From: SCGC-AG-212-J23 sp035649175
Lineage (GTDB): Bacteria > Pseudomonadota > Gammaproteobacteria > Burkholderiales > SG8-39
Assembly: GCA_035649175.1 (NCBI GenBank)
Contig: DASRKB010000243.1
Span: 28,262 to 92,261 of the forward strand
Direction: 5' to 3'
Length of the DNA stretch: 64,000 nt
Shown here: in pieces, positions 35,066-43,809 of the stretch
How the letters are laid out: the number at the start of each line of letters is the position of its first letter
How positions within the stretch are numbered: position 1 is the stretch's first letter
Notes under the pieces: generated by a model
Told to the model about the DNA's origin: nothing
Database searches by the model: none
Seen by the model: only the letters and a program-made list of their open reading frames with translations
Position numbers and translations under genes: made by a program

Positions 35066-35564
35066 AACGCATTTCGAGCGCGCGTCGCTGGACGGCGTCG
35101 TGCAGCCCGGGCTTGTAGCCCAGGGCGAAGAAGATCTCGGCGGCGAGGAAGATGGGCGCGACGAAGATCTGAAACAGATTGTCCACGAGCGCCGGCTTGC
35201 GACCCTCGAACACGTGGCCGACGAGCTGGATGATCCAGCCACCGACGAAGAGAATTCCGAACCACATCCACGCCTGCGCCGCACCCAGGCCGGCGATTTG
35301 GTGCCCGGCCCAGATCAGCACCGCGTTCACGGCGAGCATGGCGAGCGCAAGGGGCACGTCGAGCAGGAAGTAGTAGACGAGCACCACGCCGGCGAACACC
35401 ATCGCCGCGGTGACCGGCACGCTGCCGAGCTCGATGCTCAGCCAGGCGAGGGGGATGAAGAGCGACAGGATGATCATCGGCACGCCGATGAAGTGCGAGG
35501 CCTTGTTTCGCCCGTCCTGGTGGTAGGCGGCGTAGAAGGCCATCTGGTCCTCTAAGGTTTTCAT
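35022..35564 (-). CDS. DUF962/Mpo1-like membrane protein
   Basis: 180 residues with about four membrane helices. The family is recognised by AAYHQDGRNKASHFIGVP near the N-terminus, AGHQIAG and GHVFEGRKPALVDN. Yeast Mpo1 is an Fe2+-dependent 2-hydroxy fatty acid dioxygenase; the conserved histidines are present here, so a lipid alpha-oxidation role is conceivable. TATAGT ends 6 bases before the ATG. Convergent 44-base overlap with the sirB1-like gene. Confidence 0.88.
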   Translation of the reverse strand: MKTLEDQMAFYAAYHQDGRNKASHFIGVPMIILSLFIPLAWLSIELGSVPVTAAMVFAGVVLVYYFLLDVPLALAMLAVNAVLIWAGHQIAGLGAAQAWMWFGILFVGGWIIQLVGHVFEGRKPALVDNLFQIFVAPIFLAAEIFFALGYKPGLHDAVQRRALEMRSSSGARKARLAPSA

Positions 35565-35570
35565 TTAGCT

Positions 35571-35578
35571 ACTATAAT
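35571..35578. promoter_or_regulatory. Back-to-back -10 boxes between DUF962 gene and ribF
   Basis: Plus strand TATAAT (35573-35578) lies 21 bases before the ribF ATG. The overlapping minus-strand TATAGT (35576-35571) ends 6 bases before the DUF962 ATG. Neither has a convincing -35. The whole divergent spacer is 35 bases. Confidence 0.4.
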
Positions 35579-35599
35579 TCACTCTTTTCACCCGCGTCC

Positions 35600-36514
35600 A
35601 TGGTCGTCACACACGGCTCGTTGCAGCCTACCTCGGGCCGGTGCGCGCTGACGATCGGAAACTTCGACGGCGTGCATCGGGGTCACCGGGCGCTCGTCGA
35701 GCGGGTCATCGTCGCGGCGCGCCATGATCGGGTGCAAGCCGCTGTCCTGACTTTCGAACCGCATCCCCGGGAGTTTTTCGGGCCGGACGCGGCGCCGCCG
35801 CGGCTTACCCGCCTGCGGGACAAGCTCGAGCTGCTCGCCGGAATCGGCGTCGAGCGCGTTCACGTCGCGCGGTTCGACGGCAGCTTCGCATCGTTGTCGG
35901 CGGCCCGGTTCATCGCAGAAGTGCTGGTGCGCGGCCTCGGCGTGCGCCGGCTCATCGTCGGCCGCGACTTCCGCTTCGGCGCCAGGCGTGCGGGGGACTT
36001 CGCCATGCTGGCCGACGCGGCCGGGCGCCACCACTTCGCGCTGGAGGCGATGCCCGACGTGCTCTTTGACGGCGAGCGTGTCTCCAGCTCCGCGGTGCGC
36101 GCGGCGCTGCAGGCGGGTGATCTGCGTCGGGCTGAGCGGCTCCTTGGTCATCCCTACACGATGAGCGGCCGCGTCGCACACGGGGAGAAGCTGGGACGCG
36201 AGCTCGGCTTTCCCACCGCCAACATCCGCCTCGCGCGCACCGCGCCGCTCTCCGGCATCTTTGCCGTGGAGGTTGAGGGCATCGGGCCGGCGGTGGCGAG
36301 CGTGGGCAGGCGGCCGACGGTGAACCCGCTCGCGCGGCCACTGCTGGAAGTTCACCTCTTCGACTGGGACGGCGAGCTTTACGGACGGCGCGTCAAGGTG
36401 CGCTTCCTGGAGAAGCTGCGCGACGAGCAAAAGTACGATGGACTGGACGAGCTGAAGGAAGCGATCGCGCGCGACGCGAAGAAGGCGCGCGACTACTTTG
36501 CCAAACATGGCTGA
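35600..36514 (+). CDS. ribF: Bifunctional riboflavin kinase / FAD synthetase
   Basis: 304 residues. N-terminal nucleotidyltransferase: LTIGNFDGVHRGHRALV, FEPHPREFF, VGRDFRFGARRAGD, SSSAVRAALQAGD. C-terminal kinase: GRVAHGEKLGRELGFPTANI with the PTAN motif, then LEVHLFDWDGELYG. Produces FMN and FAD. Overlaps ileS by 8 bases; ribF-ileS-lspA is a standard order. Confidence 0.95.
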   Translation: MVVTHGSLQPTSGRCALTIGNFDGVHRGHRALVERVIVAARHDRVQAAVLTFEPHPREFFGPDAAPPRLTRLRDKLELLAGIGVERVHVARFDGSFASLSAARFIAEVLVRGLGVRRLIVGRDFRFGARRAGDFAMLADAAGRHHFALEAMPDVLFDGERVSSSAVRAALQAGDLRRAERLLGHPYTMSGRVAHGEKLGRELGFPTANIRLARTAPLSGIFAVEVEGIGPAVASVGRRPTVNPLARPLLEVHLFDWDGELYGRRVKVRFLEKLRDEQKYDGLDELKEAIARDAKKARDYFAKHG

Positions 36515-39263
36515 TTACAAGGACACGCTGAATCTCCCCGAGACGCCGTTCCCCATGCGCGGCGACCTCGCCAAGCGCGAGCCGCAATGGGTGCAGGAAT
36601 GGCACGACAAGGGCGTCTACAAGCGCCTGCGGCAGGTCGCGAAGGGCCGTCCGCGCTTCGCGCTGCACGATGGTCCGCCGTACGCGAACGGCGACATCCA
36701 CATCGGCACCGCGGTCAACAAGATCCTGAAGGACCTCATCGTCAAGTCGCGCACGCTCGCCGGCTTCGACGCGCCCTACGTGCCGGGTTGGGACTGCCAC
36801 GGCATGCCGATCGAGGTGCAGATCGAGAAGAAGCACGGCAAGAACCTGCCCGCCGACGAGACGCAGCGCCTGTGCCGCGCCTTCGCGAAAGAGCAGATCG
36901 AACGCCAGAAGCAGGACTTCAAGCGCCTCGGCGTGCTGGGCGACTGGGACAACCCCTACCTCACGATGGCCTACGGCAACGAGGCCGACGAGATCCGCGT
37001 GCTCGGCAAGCTGCTCGAAAAGGGCTACATCTATCGCGGCCTCAAGCCCGTGAACTGGTGCTTCGACTGCGGCTCGGCGCTCGCCGAGGCCGAGGTCGAG
37101 TACGAGGACCGCCGGGATCCGGCGATCGACGTCGGTTTTCCCTTCGCCGATCCGAAGAAGCTCCAGGAAATCTTCAAGGTCAGGATCGACAAGCCCGGCT
37201 TCGCGGTGATCTGGACCACGACGCCCTGGACGCTGCCCGGGAATCAGGCGCTGAACGTCCATCCCGACATCAGCTACGACCTCGTCGATACGCCGAAGGG
37301 CCTGCTCATCCTCGCTTCCGAGCTACGGGAAGTGTGCTTGAAAAGATTCTCGTTGACCGGAAACGCCATTGCCACGTGCAAGGGCGAGGCGCTCGAGCAT
37401 GTGCGCTTTCAGCACCCGTTCTACGAGCGGACTGCGCCGGTGGCCCTGGGCGATTACGTGACGCTCGATGCGGGCACCGGCATCGTTCACTCCGCGCCCG
37501 CCTACGGCGTAGAGGACTTCGAGTCGTGCCGGCGCTACGGTATGAAGGACGAAGAGATCCTCACGCCGGTGCTGGGCGACGGCCGCTACGCGCCGTCGCT
37601 GCCGCTCTTCGGCGGCATGCCGATCTGGGACGCGAACGCGAAGATCGTCAAGACGATCGAGGAGAAGGGCGCGCTGCTCGCCGTCGACTGGAAGCACACC
37701 CACAGCTACATGCATTGCTGGCGGCACAAGACGCCGGTGATCCTGCGCGCCACCACACAATGGTTCGCCTCCATGGACAAGACTGTCGGTGGCGAATCAC
37801 TTCGGACGACGGCGCTGCGGGGCATCGACAACACGCAGTTCTTCCCCTCCTGGGGCCAGGCGCGGCTGCAGGGCATGATCGCCAACCGGCCCGACTGGAC
37901 GCTCTCGCGCCAGCGCCAATGGGGCGTGCCGATGCCCTTCTTCCTGCACAAGGAGACCGGCGCGCTGCACCCGCGCACGCAGGAGCTGCTGGAAGAAGTG
38001 GCCAAGCGCGTCGAGAAGGGCGGCATCGAGGCGTGGCAGAAGGTCACCGCCGAGGAACTCGGTGTCGAGAATTCCTACCAGAAAACCAGAGACACGCTCG
38101 ACGTCTGGTTCGACTCGGGCTCGACGCACTTTACCGTGATGCGCGGGTCGCACCGCGCCGACATCGCCTTTCCGGCGGATCTCTACCTCGAAGGCTCGGA
38201 CCAGCACCGCGGCTGGTTCCATTCGTCGCTGCTCGTGTCCTGCATGCTCGACGGTGTGCCGCCGTACAAGGCGCTCCTCACCCACGGCTTCGTCGTCGAT
38301 GGCGAAGGCCACAAGATGTCGAAGTCCAAGGGCAACGTGGTTGCGCCGCAGCAGATTTCGAATACCCTCGGCGCGGAGATTCTTCGCCTCTGGGTCGCGA
38401 GCACGGATTACTCCGGCGAGCTCTTCATCTCCGACGAGATCCTGAAGCGCGTGGTGGAGGGCTATCGTCGGCTGCGCAATACGATCCGCTTCCTCCTGGC
38501 GAACACCTCGGATTTCGATCCCGGAAAGCACGCGGTCCCGCTCGAGGACATGGTGGAGATCGACCGCTACGCGCTCGCCATGACGGCGCGGCTGCAGGAC
38601 GAAGTCACCGGCGACTACGAGCGCTACCAGTTCCATCTCGCCTCCCAGAAGATGCAGGCATTCTGCTCCGAGGATCTCGGCTCCTTCTTCGTCGACATCA
38701 TCAAGGACCGCCTGTATACGTGCCCCGCGGACTCGGCGCCGCGGCGCTCGGCGCAGACCGCGCTTTGGCATATCACCCACAGCCTTGTGCGCCTGATGGC
38801 GCCGGTCCTCTCCTTTACCGCCGAGGAGGTATGGAAGCTCGTCGGCGAGGGCGAGAGCGTTTTCTTCGTCACTTGGCACGAGCTGCCGCGACCGAAGGAT
38901 GCCGCCGTGCTCGTCGCGAAGTGGGAGCGCCTGCGAGCCCTGCGCGATCCCGTGCGCAAGGAAATCGAGGCGCTGCGTGCCGCGGGCAAGGTTGGATCCT
39001 CGCTGCAAGCCGAGGTCGAGTTCGGCGCCGCCGGCGCGGACTATGAAGCTCTTGCGAGCCTGAGCGACGATCTCAAGTTCCTCATGCTGACCTCCGCCGC
39101 GCACGTCCGCGAGGCAAACGAGCTCAGCGTGGAGGTCGCGCCCAGCCCGCATCCCAAGTGCGAGCGCTGCTGGCATTACCGTGAGGACGTCGACGCCGAA
39201 GGGCTCTGCGGGCGCTGCCGCAGCAACCTCTCCGGACCGGGAGAGCCGCGTAGGCATGCGTAG
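36507..39263 (+). CDS. ileS: Isoleucyl-tRNA synthetase
   Basis: 918 residues. Class I synthetase: the HIGH motif is GPPYANGDIHIG, KMSKS is GHKMSKSKGN near residue 602, the editing (CP1) domain contains TTTPWTLPGNQAL, and a C-terminal zinc site is CERCWHY...CGRC. ATG 36507 (MADYKDTLNLPET) is the conserved start. It overlaps ribF by 8 and lspA by 8 bases. Confidence 0.97.
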   Translation: MADYKDTLNLPETPFPMRGDLAKREPQWVQEWHDKGVYKRLRQVAKGRPRFALHDGPPYANGDIHIGTAVNKILKDLIVKSRTLAGFDAPYVPGWDCHGMPIEVQIEKKHGKNLPADETQRLCRAFAKEQIERQKQDFKRLGVLGDWDNPYLTMAYGNEADEIRVLGKLLEKGYIYRGLKPVNWCFDCGSALAEAEVEYEDRRDPAIDVGFPFADPKKLQEIFKVRIDKPGFAVIWTTTPWTLPGNQALNVHPDISYDLVDTPKGLLILASELREVCLKRFSLTGNAIATCKGEALEHVRFQHPFYERTAPVALGDYVTLDAGTGIVHSAPAYGVEDFESCRRYGMKDEEILTPVLGDGRYAPSLPLFGGMPIWDANAKIVKTIEEKGALLAVDWKHTHSYMHCWRHKTPVILRATTQWFASMDKTVGGESLRTTALRGIDNTQFFPSWGQARLQGMIANRPDWTLSRQRQWGVPMPFFLHKETGALHPRTQELLEEVAKRVEKGGIEAWQKVTAEELGVENSYQKTRDTLDVWFDSGSTHFTVMRGSHRADIAFPADLYLEGSDQHRGWFHSSLLVSCMLDGVPPYKALLTHGFVVDGEGHKMSKSKGNVVAPQQISNTLGAEILRLWVASTDYSGELFISDEILKRVVEGYRRLRNTIRFLLANTSDFDPGKHAVPLEDMVEIDRYALAMTARLQDEVTGDYERYQFHLASQKMQAFCSEDLGSFFVDIIKDRLYTCPADSAPRRSAQTALWHITHSLVRLMAPVLSFTAEEVWKLVGEGESVFFVTWHELPRPKDAAVLVAKWERLRALRDPVRKEIEALRAAGKVGSSLQAEVEFGAAGADYEALASLSDDLKFLMLTSAAHVREANELSVEVAPSPHPKCERCWHYREDVDAEGLCGRCRSNLSGPGEPRRHA

Positions 39264-39738
39264 GTACGGGCGCTGGTTTGCGATCTCGGCGCTCATTGTC
39301 GTCGCCGACCAGCTCTCGAAATGGACCGCGCTCGCCTTCCTCGTCCCCGGCGAGAGGATCGAGGTCACCGGCTTCCTCAACCTCGTCCTCGTGTTCAATC
39401 GCGGGGCGGCCTTCAGCTTCCTCGCGGCGGCACCGGGCTGGCAGACGCCGCTCCTCATCGCCATCGCCGGCGTCGCCGTCGCGGTCGTCGGCATCCTTAT
39501 CGTCCGCGACCCCGGAAGGCGCCTTCTCTGCACAGGCCTCGCGCTGATCCTCGGCGGAGCGCTTGGCAACCTCATCGACCGGCTGCGCTACGGCCACGTC
39601 GTCGACTTCGTCGACCTCCACGCTGCGGGCTGGCACTGGCCCGCCTTTAACGTCGCCGACTCCGGCATCACCGTCGGTGCGGTGATCCTCATCCTCGAAA
39701 GCTTCGTGCATCGCGAGAAGGGCGCCGGCGCGACTTGA
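39256..39738 (+). CDS. lspA: Lipoprotein signal peptidase
   Basis: 160 residues and four membrane helices. Cleaves the signal peptide of prolipoproteins after lipidation. Family boxes: VADQLSKW, LVFNRGAAFSFL, GGALGNLIDRLRYGHVVDFVD and FNVADSGI, the last two holding the two catalytic aspartates. Starts inside ileS. Confidence 0.95.
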   Translation: MRRYGRWFAISALIVVADQLSKWTALAFLVPGERIEVTGFLNLVLVFNRGAAFSFLAAAPGWQTPLLIAIAGVAVAVVGILIVRDPGRRLLCTGLALILGGALGNLIDRLRYGHVVDFVDLHAAGWHWPAFNVADSGITVGAVILILESFVHREKGAGAT

Positions 39739-39824
39739 TCTGCCGAAGCGGCACATTCTTGACTACCATGGCGTGATGCGCCGGAGGCGTGCGAAGCGCA
39801 CCGACGGCACGTTCTGGAGGAGAA

Positions 39825-40703
39825 ATGGCCGTTACTCAAGCCGATATCGACCAGCAGGTCTTCGACCTCTACGACGAGTACTGCCACGGGAGCATCGATC
39901 GCCGCGAGTTCCTGAAGCGCGTTGGCGCCTTGGGATCGGGAGCCCTGGCGCTGGCATACGGGCTGATGCCCGACTACGCCCGGGCGCAGACGGTCTCGTT
40001 CACCGATCCGCGGATCAGGGCGCAGTATGTGAGCTACCCCTCACCCGGTGGGAACGCGGATACGATCAGCGGATACATGGTGCGTCCTGTGGGTCAGGGG
40101 CCGTTCCCGGCGGTGCTGGTGATCCATGAGAATCGCGGCCTGAACCCTTACATCGAGGACGTGGCGAGGCGCACGGCGGTGGAGGGGTTTCTCGCGCTCG
40201 CGCCGGACGGGCTCTCGCCGCTGGGCGGCTACCCCGGGAACGACGACGACGGGCGCGCGATGCAAGCGAAGCTTGACCAGGGGAAGCTGCGCGCGGACAT
40301 GCTGAACGGCGCCTGGTGGGTGAAGAAGCTGCCGATCTCGAACAAGAAGCTCGGCGTGACCGGCTTCTGCTGGGGCGGGGGCACGACGAACTTCATCGCC
40401 ACGGCGATGGGCGCGGACCTGCAGGCGGCGGTGCCGTTCTACGGCGCGGCGGCGGCGACCGACGCGGTGTCCAACATCAAGGCGCCGCTACTCGTGCAGC
40501 TCGCGGAGAACGACGAGCGCATCAACTCGATGTATCCAGCCTTCGAGGAGGCGTTGAAGAAGGCGGGCGTGCCCTACCAGATCCATGTCTATCCGGGCAC
40601 GCAGCACGGCTTCCACAACAACTCCACGCCGCGCTACCACGAGGCGGCGGCGAAGCTCGCGTGGGAGCGCACCGTGGCGCACTTTAAGAAGCACCTCTCG
40701 TGA
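39825..40703 (+). CDS. Dienelactone hydrolase family protein, Tat-exported
   Basis: 292 residues with TGGAGGAG just upstream of ATG 39825. Residues 25-50 contain DRREFLKRVG followed by a hydrophobic stretch ending YARA, a twin-arginine signal, so the enzyme is probably folded with or without cofactor before export. The catalytic triad of the family is visible: Cys in GFCWGGG, Asp in ENDERI, His in GTQHGF; GENRGLNP-like HENRGLNPYI is also typical. Hydrolyses an enol-lactone or ester; the substrate is unknown. First gene of a tight four-gene operon. Confidence 0.88.
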   Translation: MAVTQADIDQQVFDLYDEYCHGSIDRREFLKRVGALGSGALALAYGLMPDYARAQTVSFTDPRIRAQYVSYPSPGGNADTISGYMVRPVGQGPFPAVLVIHENRGLNPYIEDVARRTAVEGFLALAPDGLSPLGGYPGNDDDGRAMQAKLDQGKLRADMLNGAWWVKKLPISNKKLGVTGFCWGGGTTNFIATAMGADLQAAVPFYGAAAATDAVSNIKAPLLVQLAENDERINSMYPAFEEALKKAGVPYQIHVYPGTQHGFHNNSTPRYHEAAAKLAWERTVAHFKKHLS

Positions 40704-41437
40704 GGCTAAAGAACAAGGCGGCGATCGTGACGGGTGGCGGCGCGGGCATAGGCCGCGCGATCGCGCTCGCTTTTGCGCGCGAAGGCGCACGAGTGGGCGT
40801 GCTCGACATCGACGCGAAGAACGCGGAGGCGACGGCGCGCGACGCGAACGGCGTACCGCTCGTCTGCGACGTATCGCAGCGCGCGGCGGTATTCGAGGCG
40901 ATGACGCGCTTCGTTGGCGAGGCGGGCGGGCTCGACATCCTCGTCAACAATGCGGTCTACTTCCACTACGCCCCGATGGTCGACATGCCCGAAGACAAGA
41001 TCCACCGCATGCTCGACGTGGGAATCAAGGGCGCGTTCTGGGCTACGCAGGCGGCGACGCCGCATCTCGTCGCGCGCGGCGGGGGAAGCATCATCAACCT
41101 GTCGTCGATCGCCGTGTCCTTCGGCATCCGGACCTCTGCCGTGTACACCTCGATCAAGGGCGCGCTCGACGCCTTCACTCGCCAGCAGGCGGTGGAGCTC
41201 GCGCCGCACGGCATCCGCGTGAACGCGCTCGCCCCCGGGACGGTGTCGACGCCGGGGTCGAACACCGTCATCGACGCGAAAGGCTTCGAGGCGCGCAAGG
41301 CGAAGACGCCGCTCGGGCGACTCGCCACGCCGGAGGACATCGCCGCGGCGGCGGTTTTCCTCGCATCCGAGGAGGCGCGCATGGTCGCCGGCGTGACGCT
41401 CAAGATCGACGGGGCGATGACGGTCGTCGGACCGTGA
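40700..41437 (+). CDS. SDR-family oxidoreductase
   Basis: 245 residues from a GTG that overlaps the previous stop (GTGA). GGGAGIGRA cofactor motif with Asp at the end of strand 2 (VLDIDAKN), indicating NAD(H). NNAV replaces the usual NNAG; the catalytic Ser is in INLSSIAVS and Tyr-x3-Lys is YTSIK. Ends with VAGVTLKIDGAMTVVGP. Probably oxidises a sugar acid or hydroxy acid in the operon's pathway. Confidence 0.87.
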   Translation: MRLKNKAAIVTGGGAGIGRAIALAFAREGARVGVLDIDAKNAEATARDANGVPLVCDVSQRAAVFEAMTRFVGEAGGLDILVNNAVYFHYAPMVDMPEDKIHRMLDVGIKGAFWATQAATPHLVARGGGSIINLSSIAVSFGIRTSAVYTSIKGALDAFTRQQAVELAPHGIRVNALAPGTVSTPGSNTVIDAKGFEARKAKTPLGRLATPEDIAAAAVFLASEEARMVAGVTLKIDGAMTVVGP

Positions 41438-41985
41438 TGCGCAAGCGCATGAAGGACACCGGGTTGCGTATAGCGGGTTACATTTGGGAGGCCACGGCCG
41501 ATGTCATCGCGCATCACCTCCCGCCGGCGGACGCGATCCAGAACCACCCGCGCTGGCCGCTGCTTGTCTATCCCGGCGCCGTGAGGATCGCGGACGGAGA
41601 TCCGGCGGCGGCGTTCGAGGCGCTCTTCACGCGCAACCACTGGCCGGCGGCGTGGCGCAACGGCGTCTTTCCCTTCCATCACTACCACAGCAACGCGCAC
41701 GAAGCGCTCGGCGTCTACGAGGGCGAGGTGACGGTGCAGTTTGGCGGCGAGCCGGGCGTGGTCCTGACGGCGCGTCCGGGCGACGTGATCGTGCTGCCGG
41801 CCGGCACCGGGCACAAGCGGATCTCTTCGAAGGGGCATCTCGGCATCGTCGGCGCCTACCCGGAGGGTGCCCGACCCGACACGTGCATGCCGCCTCTGCG
41901 GAAGGAAGCAAAGATCGGGGCGCCGCTCCCGGCGGCCGATCCCGTTCATGGCATCGACGGTCCGCTCTTCCGCCACTGGCGCTGA
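41437..41985 (+). CDS. Cupin protein, YjlB-like
   Basis: 182 residues; ATG overlaps the SDR stop by one base (TGATG), with ATG 41449 as alternative. The cupin metal motif is FHHYHSNAHEALGVYEGEVTV-type sequence (His, His, Glu), and the second motif is VLPAGTGHKRI. NHWPAAWRNGVFPFHHYHS resembles Bacillus YjlB, function unknown. May be an isomerase or sensor-like binding protein in the operon. Confidence 0.8.
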   Translation: MRKRMKDTGLRIAGYIWEATADVIAHHLPPADAIQNHPRWPLLVYPGAVRIADGDPAAAFEALFTRNHWPAAWRNGVFPFHHYHSNAHEALGVYEGEVTVQFGGEPGVVLTARPGDVIVLPAGTGHKRISSKGHLGIVGAYPEGARPDTCMPPLRKEAKIGAPLPAADPVHGIDGPLFRHWR

Positions 41986-42757
41986 GCGCTGGGACTGCCA
42001 CGTCCACGTCTTCGGGCCGGTGGCGCGCTTTCCCTATGCCGGGAGGCGCCGGTACACGCCGAGGGATGCCCTGCCGGAGGACCTGCGATCCCTCATGCAA
42101 AGGCTAGGAATGCAGCGCGGCGTGATCGTTCAGGCGAGCGTGTACGGTGACGACCATCGCTGCATGTTCGCGGCTTTGGAGTCGATGGGGGGCGCGGCGG
42201 TGGGCGTGGCGGCACTCGTCGACGAGCTGGACAAGTCGCTTCTTCGTGGAAAGAACATACGCGGGCTGCGGCTCAATCTGCGGGGCCTGGACCTCGAGGA
42301 AGCGAAGCGGCGTATTGCCGCGGGAGCTAGGGCGGCGGCCGACAACGGTTGGCATGTCGAGATCCACCTGCACGGCGCATGGCTGGCGACGCTCGCGCTC
42401 GAGAAGCTCCCGGTCGACTTCGTTCTCGACCACATGGGACGCCTCGACGACGGAAACGAGGATTCCTTCAAGCCACTCGCTGAACTGCTCGACACCGGAC
42501 GCTGCTGGGTGAAGCTCTCCGGCGCTGATCGTATCGGCGCGCATGCGCCTCGGGTCGCGCGGGCGCTGCTCGCCGCGCGCCCGGACCGGCTGGTATGGGG
42601 AAGCGACTGGCCGCACGTGCCGCTCGAAGGCGGGCCAGATGCGCCGCGCGAGGTGGATACGCCGGGCCTTCTCGCGGCCTTGCGAGGCTGGACGGAAGGC
42701 GGCGAGGCGCTCGAGCAGGTGCTCGCCGTCAACCCCGCCCGGCTCTACACGATCTAG
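41948..42757 (+). CDS. Amidohydrolase, 2-pyrone-4,6-dicarboxylate lactonase-like
   Basis: 269 residues from ATG 41948, overlapping the cupin gene by 38 bases. WDCHVHVFGP is the N-terminal HxH of amidohydrolase_2; later HLHG, FVLDHMGR and WGSDWPHVP carry the other metal or catalytic residues. Similar to LigI-type lactonases and other TIM-barrel hydrolases of aromatic or sugar-lactone breakdown. Its stop TAG and the stop of the convergent aldo/keto reductase share the palindrome CTAG (42754-42757). Confidence 0.85.
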   Translation: MASTVRSSATGAERWDCHVHVFGPVARFPYAGRRRYTPRDALPEDLRSLMQRLGMQRGVIVQASVYGDDHRCMFAALESMGGAAVGVAALVDELDKSLLRGKNIRGLRLNLRGLDLEEAKRRIAAGARAAADNGWHVEIHLHGAWLATLALEKLPVDFVLDHMGRLDDGNEDSFKPLAELLDTGRCWVKLSGADRIGAHAPRVARALLAARPDRLVWGSDWPHVPLEGGPDAPREVDTPGLLAALRGWTEGGEALEQVLAVNPARLYTI

Positions 42758-43728
42758 CCGGCCTTCTTGGCTTCCTCGCTGCGGTCGGTCGCCGGCGGCG
42801 GGGTGCGCGAGAGCTCTGCGATGGTGGTGCGCAGGATCGGGTTCATGTCGACCTTGAGCGAGTCGAGCGAGGCGCGGAGCTGGGAGAGGCTGCGCGCGCC
42901 GATGATCGGCGCGGTGACGCCGGGATGCGCGCCGACCCAGGCGACCGCGACGCTCACCGGGTCCAGGTTCTTGTTGCGGCAGAACTCCGCGAACTTCGCC
43001 GCCGTCTCGTGCATCCAGGGCTCGCCGTAGCGCTCGGTGTACATCTTATTGGTGGCGAGCCGGCCCTGCGCGTCCTTCTGCGCGTACTTGCCCGAGAGCA
43101 GCCCGCCGCCCGCGGGGCTGTAGGGGATGACCGCGATGCCGTTCGCCTGCGCCATCGGCAGGATCTCGACCTCGGCCTGGCGCTTCACCAGGTTGTACAT
43201 CGGCTGGATCACCTGCAGGCGCGACCAGCCCTGCGCCTCCTGTAGGTCGAGCGCCTTCTGCGTGAGCCATGCCGAATGGTTCGAGAGCCCGGAATAGAGC
43301 ACCTTGCCGGCGCGCGCCAGGTCCTCCAGCGCCCGCAGCGACTCCTCGATCGGCGTGTGCGGGTCGGCCTGGTGCAGGAAGAACACGTCCACGCGGTCGG
43401 TACCGAGCCGTTTAAGGCTGCCCTCGATAGCGCGCGTGATGTGCCGACGCGAGTTGCCGCGCGCGTTGATGTCCGGCCCGGCGGGATTGAAGCTCTTGGT
43501 CGTGATGATTAGCTCGTCGCGATGGCCGCGCATGAGCTCGCCGAGGACCTCCTCGGAGCGGCCCTTGTTGTACTGGTCGGCGCAGTCGAAGAAGTTGATG
43601 CCCGCATCGCGGCAGGCGCGGTACATGCTCGCCGCCTCTGCTTCGTCGGCATCGCCGCCGAAGGACATGGTGCCAAAGCAGAGGCGGGAGACCCGCACGC
43701 CCGTGCGGCCAAGCAATCGGTATTCCAT
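42754..43728 (-). CDS. Aldo/keto reductase
   Basis: 324 residues from ATG 43728 (MEYRLLGRTGVRVS). TIM-barrel NADPH enzyme: FFDCADQYNKGRSEEVLGE (catalytic Asp and Tyr), TTKSFNP for Lys and VFFLHQADPHTPIEE for His. IIGARSLSQLRASLDSL is the cofactor end. Resembles YajO/Gre3-type general aldehyde reductases. Divergent from the formate dehydrogenase operon, with the palindromic site 43757-43770 between them. Confidence 0.9.
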   Translation of the reverse strand: MEYRLLGRTGVRVSRLCFGTMSFGGDADEAEAASMYRACRDAGINFFDCADQYNKGRSEEVLGELMRGHRDELIITTKSFNPAGPDINARGNSRRHITRAIEGSLKRLGTDRVDVFFLHQADPHTPIEESLRALEDLARAGKVLYSGLSNHSAWLTQKALDLQEAQGWSRLQVIQPMYNLVKRQAEVEILPMAQANGIAVIPYSPAGGGLLSGKYAQKDAQGRLATNKMYTERYGEPWMHETAAKFAEFCRNKNLDPVSVAVAWVGAHPGVTAPIIGARSLSQLRASLDSLKVDMNPILRTTIAELSRTPPPATDRSEEAKKAG

Positions 43729-43756
43729 GAGGGCGAGTTTAGCGGCAGTTTCGTAC

Positions 43757-43799
43757 TTGACCGCAGTCAAGCAGGCCGCTGTTCCGCTTAGCCGATAAT
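43757..43799 (+). promoter_or_regulatory. Crp/Fnr-type site and -10 of the formate dehydrogenase operon (site A)
   Basis: TTGAC-CGCA-GTCAA (43757-43770), extended to CTTGAC...GTCAAG. A -10 hexamer GATAAT occupies 43794-43799, 37 bases after the palindrome start. Predicted transcription start is about 43806, with the site centred near -42, as at class II Crp/Fnr promoters. The ATG follows at 43810, leaving an extremely short leader. Confidence 0.75.
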
Positions 43800-43809
43800 A
43801 GGCTCGTCC

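Noticed and set aside
39761..39774. TTGACTACCATGGC before the dienelactone hydrolase gene as a fifth Crp/Fnr site
   Set aside because: Only the left half matches; the right half is not GTCAA and no -10 lies at the fixed spacing.
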